Origin: Magicicada septendecula
Taxonomy: Eukaryota > Arthropoda > Insecta > Hemiptera > Cicadidae
Direction of reading: 5' to 3'
DNA length: 64,000 nucleotides
Assembly: GCA_034769895.1 (NCBI GenBank)
Contig: CM068369.1
Location: forward strand, 423,013,479 to 423,077,478
Below the pieces are notes generated by a model. The model saw only the letters and a list, made by a program, of their open reading frames with translations, was not told where the DNA came from and did not search any database. Within the stretch, counting starts at the first letter, position 1; each line of letters opens with the position of its first letter. This document shows, piece after piece, positions 33,009 to 44,879 of this stretch. A program made the translations under genes and the position numbers.

Positions 33009-34984
33009 TGTAATAAAATAAATATTAGTGTAAGTGTGTTGATGATATAAGAGATTGTGATTGTGAAGTTCGACTCCGATGTAATCAAGCCCCTCTGTTT
33101 GGGCTAGTCAATTTGTAATAAAATAAGTAAATTGTAATATAATATGTTTAATTGGTGTGTAATTGGTGTGGCTCTCGACGTCTTACTGGCCTGAAACACT
33201 TCCTTAAGTTTCCCAGCTGGTCCAGTCCCAATGGTAGCAAGACTGGTCGAGTAGCGTAAAGTTGATGAAGGAATATATATGTTCGGCTTCGCCGAAAGTT
33301 TCAAAACAAAATTTATTGTTTTGAAGGAAATTTTAAAAAAAATTATGTTTATATAAAAAAAAATAATTAAAAAAAATTATTTTAATTTTATTAATTAATT
33401 AATTAGGATCAATTAATTAATATAGGGCTGTGAAGTTTTAAACAGTGTAATGCTCTTCTGAAAATTTTTATTAAAGTTTTAGTATATTTTAAATAAGCTA
33501 TCACCACTCATAAGACTGTCTGTAAACCAATCGATACTTGTTTACCTTTTTATTTTTTAGGTTATCTTCACTTACGGGTGGTAAAGTTCTTGTAGATTAT
33601 CAATTAGAATTATATTATTGGTAATTAGTATTATTGAAGAAATAAAGAACTATTAAGTATTGAAAAGTATTAATATTTTATTAAGTAATAGCAATATTGA
33701 CTCTTATCGATTAGTATCGATTCTCAGGATATCGAAAAAAGTTACAAGTATATGATATAAAAATTATATAGGGTTCTTTAAACAGCCAGTTATTACCAAA
33801 GTCAGAGAAATCGGGCTAATATTTAAAAAGTATAACGTTACAATCAAATTAATAGTTATTAATAAACACAGACATTGAATAATAATTTGTAAATATAATA
33901 ATTGTTTTCACCCAACAGCTGTTGAACTAAGAGGAGGCACTGGAATTGTCAAAGAAAGATGGCTGCCGTCAAGTCGATGAAAATGTTGCTCGTTGCTGCT
34001 GCATTCCAAATAATGTATTTTGACGCAATATTTCTGTTCTCGTGTCCGCAAATCTCTTGTTATATGTTGTGTAGTGACTGGTGTAGTGATTCTGGGTTGT
34101 ATTTAGTGTATCTGTATAATTATTAGTTCAAACACTTTCTCCGATTCCGTCACTAAGTTGGTTTAATGTATTATACAGTTTTCTAGTGTTTTATGGTGTT
34201 TTTCGGAGTAGATTTATATTGTTCTGTGTTATGGAGTGTTACTTGATCGTTTCTGTTATAATATGATAGTTTCAGAAGTATTTTACAAGTCACTCGCGAT
34301 TTCACAATAACTCACTATACACTCGCTTGTATGACGATTATAGGTTAGGTTATCCACGTAATTAAACGTATGTCATGTTAACCGTTCAACTACCAATAAT
34401 TAACTAACTGTTTCCTTCAGTTTCAATTAAACTCTTAGCCCATATAATATTATCCTTAACATTGTTCAAAAATATTTTCACATCCTGTGTACTTTTATAA
34501 GAGCATGACATCTTCTTCAGGATGCTGCCCTCTTCTTCTTTCTTCAGTCTTCTTTTCTCCTGCCTTCTCCATCTTCTTCTTGTTGCCATCAGGTTTCTTG
34601 GGATCTTCTCCATCTTCTTCTTTATTACAGAAATACACAACCTGTATTGGTTGATCTTGGCTTATTTTAGGGTTTCTCTTCTATTTATTCTTCCTCGTTG
34701 TGGGTTTGGTCATATTGTGTACTGCTTTGTTATTTACTATTTTACCTTCCTGGGTTATACCTTGAAAACCTTTGGTTATGAGACTGGTTTTGGATGACTC
34801 ATCACTAGTAACTCCTTTTATTTTAACTTGTATTTTCTTTATAATAATGATTTCTTTCCACAGTTGCTATGAATTAATCTATTTATATTAAACTTAATGC
34901 TTTCTTCCAAATTTAAATATTATAACTTCATTATTCTAATGATCAATTGCCATTCAATATTATGCTTATATCTGTCACGCTACA
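33009..34984 (-). repeat. 5' LTR of element E
   Basis: 1976 bp, matching 26488-28463 in length and almost base for base (one difference noted near 34941). It is flanked on the right by the target duplication acgt. Confidence 0.95.
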
Positions 34985-36019
34985 ACGTTTATACTTAATA
35001 TAATTATGTTTAGCTGGAAACTGCAGTTACTTATTCCAGTGTTAATACACCTTATGTAATATAGTGAGCAAGTATCTTGTGAAAATTCTGAAAACTGTTT
35101 TTGGTTTAAAAATATACATTTGGTGTACAGTACTTTCAGTATTTGGCAAATACAGTGCAATAAGAAATAAAGTTTAGCAGCTGTTTATTATAAATGTTAT
35201 TTATAAATTTCATTTCTCTTTAACTCTGATTACTTTGTATTTACTATTGTTTTGTATCTACTCTTTGTTTGTTTTTTGCATTGGTTAACAGTTTGATGCA
35301 TTAGTGGATCATTTGAAACACATGTGGCTAATGCTGAATACGTATCATATGTGTCTTTGCGTATCATATGTATCATAGGGTGTTTGTGTGTGTGTGTGTA
35401 TGAGTATCATACAGATGCTGGGGATACACTATACATGTGATTAAAATCTTAGGATTTATCTAGACAGAAAATAATGGATTTTATGTTGAAGATAACCGTC
35501 ATATGCTACACTGAGGAAGTAAGTAGTACTGCATCGCTGGTTGCCTATGTGATTCTTGGCACACCATGGTGAGCGAGGCTGTAACAAAATTTACACATAA
35601 TTCTACTTGGCAGAATTACAAAATGCCCCGTCCAGACATAACTTGACTGCGCTACTGACATCGACGCCCATAAGCTCACTACACTGCAAGGTGGTAGAGG
35701 TATAAATGCCGGATTTTGAAGCAACCCAGTGAATTTAGATCCGGCGATAGTAGAGTGCGGAGAGTTAGTTATTGTGGCAGTTTAGTGGGAAGTGAACACT
35801 GTTAATGACTGTGAAACTGTAATAAGCTGACACTTATTGTGTGTGTTTGACAAATTTAACTTGAATTATTATAGTGCCTTGTTGATTTTTATTGTTGTTT
35901 GTGACTAATTAAAGTTATTAATTAGTTACTTCATAGGTGTCAGTTATTCTGTTTCCACTGCAGTCATGATGATCTGATGTTACCATTATAACAAAGTAAA
36001 GAACACAAATCTAAATTAC
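34985..36019. other. Dynein intron, nothing recognised
   Basis: AT-rich with a short GT run near 35382. No gene or classified repeat was seen. Confidence 0.5.
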
Positions 36020-36117
36020 CTGATTAAGTTTCTTCCACAAATTCAGAAGAGGTGATAAATGAGAATTCCATTTCTGCTTATCAAATGTAACCGATGTTTC
36101 CGTTTTCCAGTTGAGTG
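36020..36117 (-). CDS. DYNC2H1: DYNC2H1-like exon (LSPLLNLWKKLNQ region)
   Basis: This 98-bp exon is too short to stand out as an open frame. The acceptor is ttttacag. Two bases complete an Ala codon begun in the previous exon, then follow LNWKTETSVTFDKQKWNS and HLSPLLNLWKKLNQ. The donor is gtaatttag in phase 0. The tail closely matches the LSPxLNLWKKLNQ segment known in animal DYNC2H1. A tandem minisatellite begins about 240 bp away in the upstream intron. Confidence 0.86.
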
Positions 36118-36357
36118 CTGTAAAATATATGCATAACTGTACTGATGCAGTAAACCTGTACATGCAATAAGACATTCATTCAAACACAAACACTACAAAT
36201 GTCCATTTTTACTTCCATATTCCTTAAGGAATGGAAGTATGGTGATGGCAAAAAAAATCGTGTTCGAGATTATTGCAGATTCTGATTCTACTACACTCAA
36301 AACATGAAAAAAAGTCGTTTTCCGAAAAGTGTCTGTGTGTGTCTGTCTGTAGATTTT

Positions 36358-37150
36358 TTTTCTATGGCAAACGATAACTGCCGCAAATTCAAACAGAATC
36401 AAATAATTTTTTGCATACAGCCCTGATTTGTAGAGTACTCAAGACCTATTGTTTTTGGTGAAGATCGGTTGAGGGAAAGGGGTAGTTTACCTGCAACAGT
36501 TTTTTTTTATCAAGGGAAATTTTTTTTTTTGGCAAACGATAACAGCCGCAAATTCAAACAGAATCAAATAATGTTTCGCATACAGCCCTGAATTGTAGAG
36601 TTCTCAAGACCTATTGTTTTTGGTGAAGATCGGTTAAGGGAAAGGGGTAGTTTACCTGTAACGTTTTATGTTTTAACAAGGGTATTTCCTATGGCAAACG
36701 ATAACAGCCGCAAATTCAAACAGAATCAAAAGATTATTTGCATACAGCCCTAAATTGTAGAGTTCTCAAGACCTATTGTTTTTGGTGAAGATCGGTTAAG
36801 GGAAAGGGGTAGTTTACCTACAACGTTTTTTTAACAAGTGTATTTTCTATGGCAAACGATAACAGCCGCAAGTTCACACAGAATCAAATAATTTTCTGCA
36901 TACAGCCCTGATTTGTAGAGTACTCAAGACCTATTGTTTTTGGTGAAGATCGGTTGAGGGGAAGGGGTAGTTTACCTGCAACGTTTTTTTTTCTATGGCA
37001 AACGATAACTGCCGCAAATTCAAACAGAATCAAATAATGTTTTGCACACATCCCTGAATTGTAGAGATCTCAAGGACTTTCGATTTTGGTGAAGATCGGT
37101 TAAGGGAAAGGGGTAGTTTACCTGCAACCTTTTACGTTTTAACAAGAGTA
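36358..37150. repeat. Tandem minisatellite, about 160-bp unit, five copies
   Basis: Units begin ctatggcaaacgataac at about 36361, 36529, 36689, 36847 and 36993, and include ttttggtgaagatcggtt and ggggtagtttacctgcaac. A sixth, diverged unit stands apart at about 37600-37760. One unit end also occurs at 62500-62550, so the array is part of a dispersed repeat. It lies in the intron upstream of the exon at 36020-36117. Confidence 0.88.
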
Positions 37151-37739
37151 AAGTACTTGAAAATTTATTTAAACTTTTTGAAACAATGGTAATTGTTTAA
37201 AATAAAATAATTTTGTTGCCAGGTAACAAAAATAAAGTCATTTTGATTATAAAATATAAATATTTACAACAAGAAAAGAATTTTCAGTTTTCAAAATTTA
37301 AATATATTTTTATAAAACAATGGGTTCTTCATTGAGGTGGGGACCATGTCACTCACTCCATCTCAAGCCTCCTCTCCCATTTTGCAGAAAAAGAGGACCC
37401 TGTCAAGGCTGATACTTTGACGACAGTGACAGGGCTTTCCACCAAATTCAGCAGAGTGACAGGTAGGCCCAACTCTGATTGGCTCCTCAGATTTCCCCAG
37501 CGTTAGTAGGTTCTATGAAAATATTTTATTTCAAAAATGATTTTAAATATAAATCTTAGATATGTTTTATAAATCTCATGTTTTATGTTTTAACATGGGT
37601 AATTTTTTATATGACGAACCATAACTGCCGTAAATTCAAACAGAATCAAATAATTTTTTACATATGTGCCTGAGCTATAGAGAACTCAATGTCTGTTGAT
37701 TTTGGTGAAGATCGGTTACGGGGAAAGGGCAGTTTACCT

Positions 37740-38070
37740 GAAACATTTTTTGTTGTAACATGAGTAAAGTACTTAATTTTGATAAAGTATCCTGATAAGA
37801 TCTTAATAATCCACTGTAGAAACATAGATGAAATATCTATAAATGTAGAGGCTAGTTGAACGGGCTGGGGGTAATTTTCTATAAATCAAAATTATAGTTG
37901 AAGGGGGAGGGGATAATTTTTTTTTATATGTGTACTACGTTATTGGCAACAAAGAAGTATTTTTTTGTTAAAATTCCTTCCCTGGCTGTTTGGCTGAAAA
38001 TGATTTTAAATATAAATCTTAGAATATGGAAGTCATGTATGGTTCTCCATACCGATATTTACTAATTGTT
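37740..38070. repeat. Unclassified dispersed repeat, copy 1
   Basis: Shared with 62490-62770 (gataaagtatcctga, aataatccactgtagaaa, gatgaaatatctat, gttgaagggggagggg) and with 63775-63835 (atgattttaaatataaat, ggaagtcatgtatggttctc, cataccgat). Coding capacity and termini are not visible. Family unknown. Confidence 0.7.
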
Positions 38071-38170
38071 TAACGTGAAAGCAGTACTGTAGACCTAATT
38101 ATGTCGGAATGAAAGATTATGAGCGGGAATTAAAAAACACATTTCTTAATAAAAAAAATTCAGCACTCAC

Positions 38171-38294
38171 CTTTCAGTTGAGTGATTACTTCAGTGCTAG
38201 TGATTCGTTGCCACGATCGATCTATATTAGCTGGTAAGCCAAAAAATGAAGGTGCATCATGGTCTGAAAACTTTTCTAGCACCCGTATGTGATC
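38171..38294 (-). CDS. DYNC2H1: DYNC2H1-like exon (FFGLPANIDRS region)
   Basis: This 124-bp exon follows the acceptor attttttag, starts in phase 0, and encodes DHIRVLEKFSDHDAPSFFGL, PANIDRSWQRITSTEVITQL and K plus one base. The donor is gtgagtgctg. The motif FGLPxNIxRSxQRxxSxxVIxQL marks the start of the dynein heavy-chain C-terminal domain, and the form PSFFGLPANI resembles dynein 2. A 15.5-kb intron containing a LINE, a Merlin transposon and LTR element B separates it from the preceding exon. Confidence 0.9.
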
Positions 38295-38651
38295 CTAAAA
38301 AATATTAAAAAATATCATACATATTTTTGTATATGTTCCTATAAAAATGTAACTATCTTTGTGTTAAAGTTCTTCCATGATGTACACAGTTTACAAACAT
38401 TTTATCCACGTTTGTATATGTTGATTTTGTCAATCATTCAAGAGCTCATTAGAAAATGAAACTTATTGACTATATACAGCAATGCTTCACAGAAAATATA
38501 TTGGAAATAAGATTTTTTTAGGTAGTGAAGACAGTGAAGTCTGAATACTGTTGTTTGTTGTTGAACACAAGGTTTTTAGTATTATCCGATGACAGTAATA
38601 TAAACAAGTTGGTGAGATTATTTAGCTGAAAACATATACAATCAGCAAAGT

Positions 38652-38656
38652 ATGCG

Positions 38657-38706
<50 letters not shown>
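38652..38706. repeat. CG/CA microsatellite
   Basis: A short GCGC run followed by about 20 CA units. Confidence 0.95.
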
Positions 38707-39036
38707 ACACAAAATCGTATACATTTGAAGTACTGCAGTTTAAAAATAAGTTATGTACTGTTGAAATACATGACAAAAATAGTTTGAAGTGGAAAACAGG
38801 GCATGTTGAGTCTAAATTTAATAATAACAAAACACTGGTAATGAAAGAGCATGCTACAGAGAATCAAGTGATGGTACCACTCAAGAAAATGTGTAAAGAA
38901 CCTTCTTTATGAAGTAAAGGAGAAAGCTAACAAAAAGAGAGGGAACATTTCTTTGGGACAGTCACACAAAGATCGCAAGAAGCACAGAGAGAAACAGAAC
39001 AAAAGCCCACCTCAGGCAAGAACTAACACTGTGAAA

Positions 39037-39640
39037 AACTTGGTAGCAATCATGCACTGGAATGCCACGTCACTTAATAAAAAGGTCATGACCTCAAAAG
39101 AACTACATTAGAGCAAGACAAATATTATCTGTATTCAAGAAACATCTCAAGCAAAACTCACAAGCTTAAATTTAAAATTTTCAACATGTTCATCTTCACA
39201 AGGGAAAACAATAACAGGGGTGGTTTACTCTCTGGTCAATGAATCACTTCATGTCAAGGACTGTTCCACAGGACTTGATCAAAATCTTGAACACTTGAAG
39301 CTGAAAATCAGAGTAAATAAAGACCTCACCTTTATATTGGTAAATGTCTATATACCTTTTTAAGGCATTAATGAAGAGCTTCTTGACCGCCTCATACCAG
39401 CTACTGCAAATTACGTGATTGGTGGTGACTTCAATAGCAAACACAGGAGCTGTAATAATGGACTAGAAAACTGTAATGGATCAGGCCTGTTTAAATGGAT
39501 GCAAAATCGTGAAGTAACCTTCCTGAAAACAAGGAACTGTTCCCAACCACAGGAGCCTGACCATGGTATCCCAAAACCTGCAGAAATTTATAAAGAATTG
39601 GTAAGTTAGCAACAATCTGGAAAGTGGCCATTTTCTTGTA
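39037..39640 (+). pseudogene. LINE AP-endonuclease remnant
   Basis: Broken frame with HWNATSLNKK near the start, CIQETSQAKL, then LVNVYIPF and VIGGDFNSKHRSCNN. The GDFN motif is catalytic in APE-type endonucleases. An in-frame stop falls after KELH, and another follows VNVYIPF. Confidence 0.8.
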
Positions 39641-40009
39641 TTCTGCAAAATGACCCTCTTGAGGGTGCCAGTACAAAACCTGTACTTAGTACATAACTCA
39701 TACAGTATCAAAAAAACTAAATGGGCAGTTATAACAAAATCATCCAGGATGAAAAAATGCATAGTGGACGAGGCTGGGAAAATGCTGCTCAGAGCAGCTG
39801 AAATTCCAAGAAACAAGCACTGAGGAAGAAGCTTTTTTTAAAGCAAGGAAAAAATGGAAATCAAAACAGACTAATGAATATAAAAAACAATACAACATGT
39901 GGAATGCTACCCTTCACAATCCCATACTGAGGGCAAACAGTCATCATCGCACGCATTCATAAACTCTATGAATGTGAACACCCCAAGCAGCGCAGTCAGG
40001 AAAAGATTC

Positions 40010-40160
40010 GGTAATTCTGAACTTTCTTAGCCAATGCTGATATTGATGTGAAATATTTTTTGTTCTATTCTTCTATGTTATATAAACACGAGAAAAATAA
40101 TTTTAAATGGCGGTCGAACCTATTTACGGAGAAAAAAAATAAAATAAATACTCCCATAAG
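40010..40160. repeat. Merlin left terminal inverted repeat
   Basis: Pairs with 44270-44426 reversed, through ccaatgctgatattg, gaaatattttttgttctatt, and cggtcgaacctatttacg to ctcccataag. Confidence 0.9.
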
Positions 40161-41048
40161 AACGCATGCAATTGAGAATGAGCGCCATATTGACTGAGAA
40201 ATGACAGGTCCAGCTATTGTAGACGCGTGACGTCACCGTGTGTACATCACACAACACAAAAGAGGTTTAAAGCTTTGCGTTGAGCCCACCGCGAGTTTAT
40301 TATTAGTAACCTCACCCACGAGTCCTGGTCACCCACGTCCACAAAAAATATTGCGATAATGGCTTCACTGATATCACTGTATACTATACCACCTATTTTT
40401 AGAATTGTTTCACTATAGTTTTGGATCACGAACATCACAATTCACAATACCACCACTAACCTTTTACTTTTGAACATATTCATGCAGAGGAAGTACATCT
40501 GTTATGACGCGATGTAAAACTATCGATGTTTATCATCGTGAAGAGTACATCGATGTTAAAAAAAATATCGGTATTAAAACATCGATGCTTTTTACATGTT
40601 TGTAATATTACAAATAATTGGGGATGAATAATAAATAAAAATAATTGGTAAATAAGTAAAAATAATTAAAGAGAAGAATAATATACCCCTATATTTTATT
40701 CACTTACCTTATCAGAAGATTCTGAAAGTGAAAACCTCAAGACTTAGGTAAAGGCGAGGCGACGTTAAAATAATTTAACTCATATTCATATTATTATTTA
40801 TTATTATAATGATTATAAAGTGTTTGATTATATAGTGAACAAACATACATAAAACCACCTACTTTAACAAAAACAGAAAACTCTTTAAATCAATGTCAGG
40901 TTTGTTTACTCCTAGTGAAAGTTTAAGTTAGTTTGGTAAATTCTCAACAACAAAAAATGGTATACCAAACAAATTTTACCGTCTCCACTCTGTCCTAAGG
41001 TAGTGGTCGGCAGTGAAAACTGCTATCACAACTTCCTTAGCTGAAGAG

Positions 41049-42105
41049 GCGAACTGAAGCCGAAACAGAGACAATCAAAAATAACCAGAGCGTAATGCTC
41101 AAAGTACAAGTTTGTGTTTGTCAAGCAATCTTTGTCAAACGGTAGTCCTTCAAAGCATTTAGTGAGAATTATTACCAAATGTAATTTTGATACAAAACTC
41201 CTCAGTGCCAAACTTCGCTTGTACTTTGTCTTTCGACTTTGACTCGCGTACTTTGTTCAACTTTTTAAAACTAGTATTCCCAAAGAGAGATAGACCTATA
41301 AATTCTCTTACTTTCTTTTAAACAGTAAAAGCTGAAAATCACAGTGTAAAGTAACATTGTTAATACTTTTCTAAAACTAATTTATCTAAAACTTTGTGGT
41401 AGTTATTGATAGTATGAAAATCGCAACTGAGCCGAAACAGAGACAAGCAAAAATAACCAGAGCGTAATGCTCAAAGTACAAGTTTGTGTTTGTCAAGCAA
41501 TCTTTGTCAAACGGTAGTCCTTCAAAGCATTTAGTGATAATTATTACCAAATTGTAATTTTGATACAAAACTCCGACTTTGACTCGCGTACTTTGTTCAA
41601 CTTTTTTAAACTAGTATTCCCAAAGAGAGATAGACCTATAAATTCTCTTACTTTCTTTTAAACAGTAAAAGCTGAAAATCACAGTGTAAAGTAACATTGT
41701 TAATACTTTTCTAAAACTAATTTATCTAAAACTTTGTGGTAGTTATCGATAGTAGGAAAATCGCAACTGAGCCGAAACAGAGACAAGCAAAAATAACCAG
41801 AGCGTAATGCTCAAAGTACAAGTTTGTGTTTGTCAAGCAATCTTTGTCAAACGGTAGTCCTTCAAAGCATTTAGTGAGAATTACCAAATTGTAATTTTGA
41901 TACAAAACTCCGACTTTGACTCGCGTACTTTGTTCAACATTAAATTAGTATTCCCAAAGAGAGATAGACCTATAAACTCTCTTATTTTCTTTTAAACAGT
42001 AAAAGCTGAAAATCACAGTGTAAAGTAACACTGTTAATGCTTTTCTAAAACTAATTTATCTAAAACTTTGTGGTAGTTATCGATAGTATGAAAATTGCAA
42101 CTGAA
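41049..42105. repeat. Tandem repeat array, about 345-bp unit, three copies
   Basis: Units start aactgagccgaaacagagac at about 41049 (variant), 41421 and 41766, and end with aactttgtggtagttat and a gatagta phrase. The first unit has an extra stretch of about 40 bp. The array lies within Merlin. The short frames seen on the minus strand repeat with the unit and are not genes. Confidence 0.9.
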
Positions 42106-42759
42106 CTATCGATAGTAAACATTTTGAAAAACCCCGCGGCGACGTCACAACGATTAACCAATGGCATAGGTCTGATGCAAAAAACCCGGGAAGTTAATTA
42201 AAACCGCTTTACAAAGCTGATGTTGATTGGTAGATATAAAAAAAAGTGCGTTTATACACCGTTAATTTTAAAATTTTGCATATTCTCAATTCTCATTGGT
42301 TGGTAATGTGTGTGGGTGTCCAGAATCGGCGGCAACAGTACTGTCTTCTCAGTTCCATGTTGTAATGCATCTTGTAAGATACGGTAATCGTGTATTTAAT
42401 TATTTTGTGAATTCAGTGTTTTCGTTTGTGTTATTGTGTTGTGTTATTGTGTGGTGTTATTGTGTGGTGTTATTATTAATTATTATTTCTGTTGTTTAGG
42501 GTTATTATTATAATATACCTTTTATTTAACATTATTGGTGACCACATTATTTAACATTTTGGTATACCAACATTTTACACTGAAATGGCCTGCCTTGATA
42601 TTCAGTGCGGTGGGACATCAGACGAATGTATTCGAATGACTGAGTCTGAGATTATTGACTTTTTAATTTCCCACGGTTATTAAAGGGTCAATAAATTGTC
42701 CTTCGTGTGGGTCCCTATTAGCACTGAATAGACAGACATTATCTTTTCGGTGTCACAAT

Positions 42760-43512
42760 GTGCGAGAAGTGGTAGCTAAAAAGAAGAAGAGGAGATGTAC
42801 CATACGTAGGTCCGCACGAGAAGGTAGTTTCCTTGAAAAGACCCACCATCCTCTCACAACCTACTTTTACCTGGTCTGCCACATCCTTCATACCTCTCCG
42901 CCTCGTCACCAGCTTCTCATGTGGAACTATCGTGTGAGCGACCATTTCGTCGTCGATTGGTACAGTTTTTGTCGAGAAGTTTTTATTTTCGATGCCCAGT
43001 GCACTTCAGCTAAGCTGGGGGGCCCTGGAAAGACTGTAGAAGTCGACGAAGCCAAATTTGGCCGTCGGAAATATAATCGGGGCAGGTTCATTGAAGGACA
43101 GTGGGTGTTCGGGGGAGTGGAACGCGGTTCTGGCAAGTGTTTTTTGGTACCAGTTGAGCGCCGGAATTCCGCTACTCTCCTCGAAATAATTGAGAAGTGG
43201 ATTCTTCCAGGCACCACTATAATCAGTGACTGCTGGAAAGCTTATAATTGCCTGGAAGATGCGGGGTTCGTTCACCAACATGTGAATCACAAACAAAACT
43301 TCGTGGACCCCACTACCGGCGCTCACACAAACACCGTTGAGAGGGCATGGAGAGAAGTCCGCAGTGTTATCCCACGATTCGGCCGGAGACAACATCATTT
43401 CGTGGGATACCTGGCGGAATTCATGTTTAAGAGGCGCTACCCGCTGGGGGAAGGTCTTCATCTCCATGCCTTCTTCAGAGCCGCAGCCGAGTTATATCCC
43501 CCAACACATTAA
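42760..43512 (+). CDS. Merlin (ISXO2/IS1016-like) DDE transposase
   Basis: 250 residues from the first in-frame Met. Catalytic triad candidates are D96 in VEVDEAKFGRRKYNRG, D157 in IISDCWKAY and E194 in HTNTVERAWREVRS, with the typical FGGVERGSGKCFLVPV strand between them. This is the ISXO2-like fold that defines Merlin. The frame stays open upstream of the Met and includes a zinc-finger-like CPSCG and RC-x-C region (about 42685-42790). A better start, MACLDIQCGG at 42584, lies in another frame, so a single-base frameshift near 42670 probably separates the first 30 or so residues. The enzyme may therefore be inactive in this copy. Confidence 0.9.
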   Translation: MREVVAKKKKRRCTIRRSAREGSFLEKTHHPLTTYFYLVCHILHTSPPRHQLLMWNYRVSDHFVVDWYSFCREVFIFDAQCTSAKLGGPGKTVEVDEAKFGRRKYNRGRFIEGQWVFGGVERGSGKCFLVPVERRNSATLLEIIEKWILPGTTIISDCWKAYNCLEDAGFVHQHVNHKQNFVDPTTGAHTNTVERAWREVRSVIPRFGRRQHHFVGYLAEFMFKRRYPLGEGLHLHAFFRAAAELYPPTH

Positions 43513-43884
43513 GGTAAGAGTTTCATTTTTCCATAATTATGGTAATGCATGCATTTCATGTGAGCGCACGTGTGTGTCTGTGTGTTTTCAGTATCTCATT
43601 AAATGCATATGCTGTAGGTTATTTAAAATTTACTAACACATGGTATTAATATTGGATGGCTGCTAATTTAAACAATACGAAGAATAAAACATGGTATTAA
43701 AGTCAAAAAATTCTGTCAAGAAATATTCAGTCGACTCTCTTAAAATGTGTACATAAATTTACTATTACGTCCACAATTATTTTGACAACTATTATGACAC
43801 ACAATTTACTGATACGAGACATTATACTGAATATTAGACTGTTAATATGCTAACTAGTTAAATAAATTAAAGAATTAACAATTA

Positions 43885-44426
43885 GGTAATTATGATATTT
43901 GTAGTCAATGCTGATATTGCGGTGAAATATTTTTTGTTCTATTCTTCTATGTTATATAAACACGGGAAAAATAATTTTAAACGGTGGTCGAACCTATTTA
44001 CGAAAAAATAAATAAATTAATTACTCCCATAAGACGCCAAAGAACGCCATATTAACTGTGACAAATTACATTAAGAGATTTTTTAACTTTTAATTTTATT
44101 TAGTAGTAGAAAAACACGTGTTATTTGGCGCGTAAACTTATGAATTGCAGCAATTGGTAATCCACGTAATGACGTCATAATTCGTCATTCGCTGTGCATT
44201 AGTGAGCCGTCGCTCCACTGCGGTGATCCCACTAACTACTCAGTTAATATGGTGCTCATTCACTTTACATGGGCGCTTATGGGAGTATTTATTTATTTTT
44301 TTTTCTTCGTAAATAGATTCGACCGCCGTTTAAAATTATTTTTCTCGTGTTTATATAACATAGAAGAATAGAACAAAAAATATTTCACAGCAATATCAGC
44401 ATTGGCTAAGAAATATCAGAATTACC
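43885..44426. mobile_element. Merlin MITE-like segment forming the right end
   Basis: Begins with a third terminus copy (ggtaattatgatatttg, then tcaatgctgatattgcgg) and ends with the right terminus in inverted orientation, about 540 bp in all. It lacks its own matching 8-bp duplication on the left, so it probably fused with the larger element before the composite moved. Confidence 0.75.
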
Positions 44427-44879
44427 AAAGATTCAGCTCCATCAAAAGGAAATCAGAAAATAAGATAAATCAAGTAAAAAATGAAAGAGGTGTCTGGGTG
44501 GAAGAGGGTTTGGAAAAAGTGGAAGCTGCAAGTGCAGAGCTAGATAAAAAATTTCCTGGCTGAAATTACTCACTCATGAGGAAATGAGATTAGCAGTTAG
44601 ATTCAGATTGGCATTCCATGATGATGATGATAAGATAAGGTGAATGTGCCCTTCACAATTCCTTAAAAAAAAAAAACGAATCTATAGCCTCCATAGTGCA
44701 GCACCAGGTGCTGATAGCATTCATAATCAATGCTGAAACATTGTGCACCAGAATTCGTAGAGAAAACCTGCAGCTCTGTAATACAATCTTTAATGTCCCC
44801 AGTTTTCCATGACTGGGTACATTCTGCAGTAATGGAAAACAGCACGAATTATCCCCCTGCTGACACCAAATAAAACTTT

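Larger units (their letters stand above)
26488..34984 (-). mobile_element. Element E: young non-autonomous Ty3/Gypsy LTR element
   Basis: This 8.5-kb minus-strand element has LTRs of 1976 bp each (26488-28463 and 33009-34984) that look identical except for one noticed difference, and a 4-bp target duplication acgt (26484-26487 and 34985-34988). LTR ends are TGTAGCG and TTACA on the minus strand. A PBS-like GGCGCACAACTTTAGG follows the 5' LTR and a purine-rich tract precedes the 3' LTR. It encodes one long Gag-like frame. Only short pol remnants related to element D are visible (about 28740-28870 and 30480-30620); most of pol is absent. It appears to be a derivative that relies on an autonomous relative such as D. 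Confidence 0.92.
40010..44426 (+). mobile_element. Composite Merlin DNA transposon
   Basis: Inverted termini (ggtaattctga, then tttcttagccaatgctgatattg) extend about 140 bp at each end. The flanking 8-bp target duplication aaagattc (40002-40009 and 44427-44434) fits Merlin. It interrupts the LINE, whose sequence resumes on the other side. A third terminus-like copy in the left orientation starts at 43885, so the right 540 bp (43885-44426) resembles a complete Merlin MITE. Inside are a tandem array (41049-42105) and one transposase gene. Confidence 0.92.

Noticed and set aside
38518-38912. Frames across the CG/CA repeat
   Set aside because: Simple-repeat artefacts, apart from the plus-strand tail at about 38720 that may be LINE ORF1.
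41026-41568. Minus-strand small frames with shared sequence (KCFEGLPFDKDCLTNTNLY)
   Set aside because: They recur only because the DNA is a 345-bp tandem repeat inside Merlin. There is no homologue and no start signal.
41049-42105. CRISPR-like direct repeats
   Set aside because: Units are about 345 bp with no spacer structure, in a eukaryotic transposon.
42927-43467. Minus-strand frames opposite the Merlin transposase
   Set aside because: The DDE motifs are on the plus strand; these are shadows.
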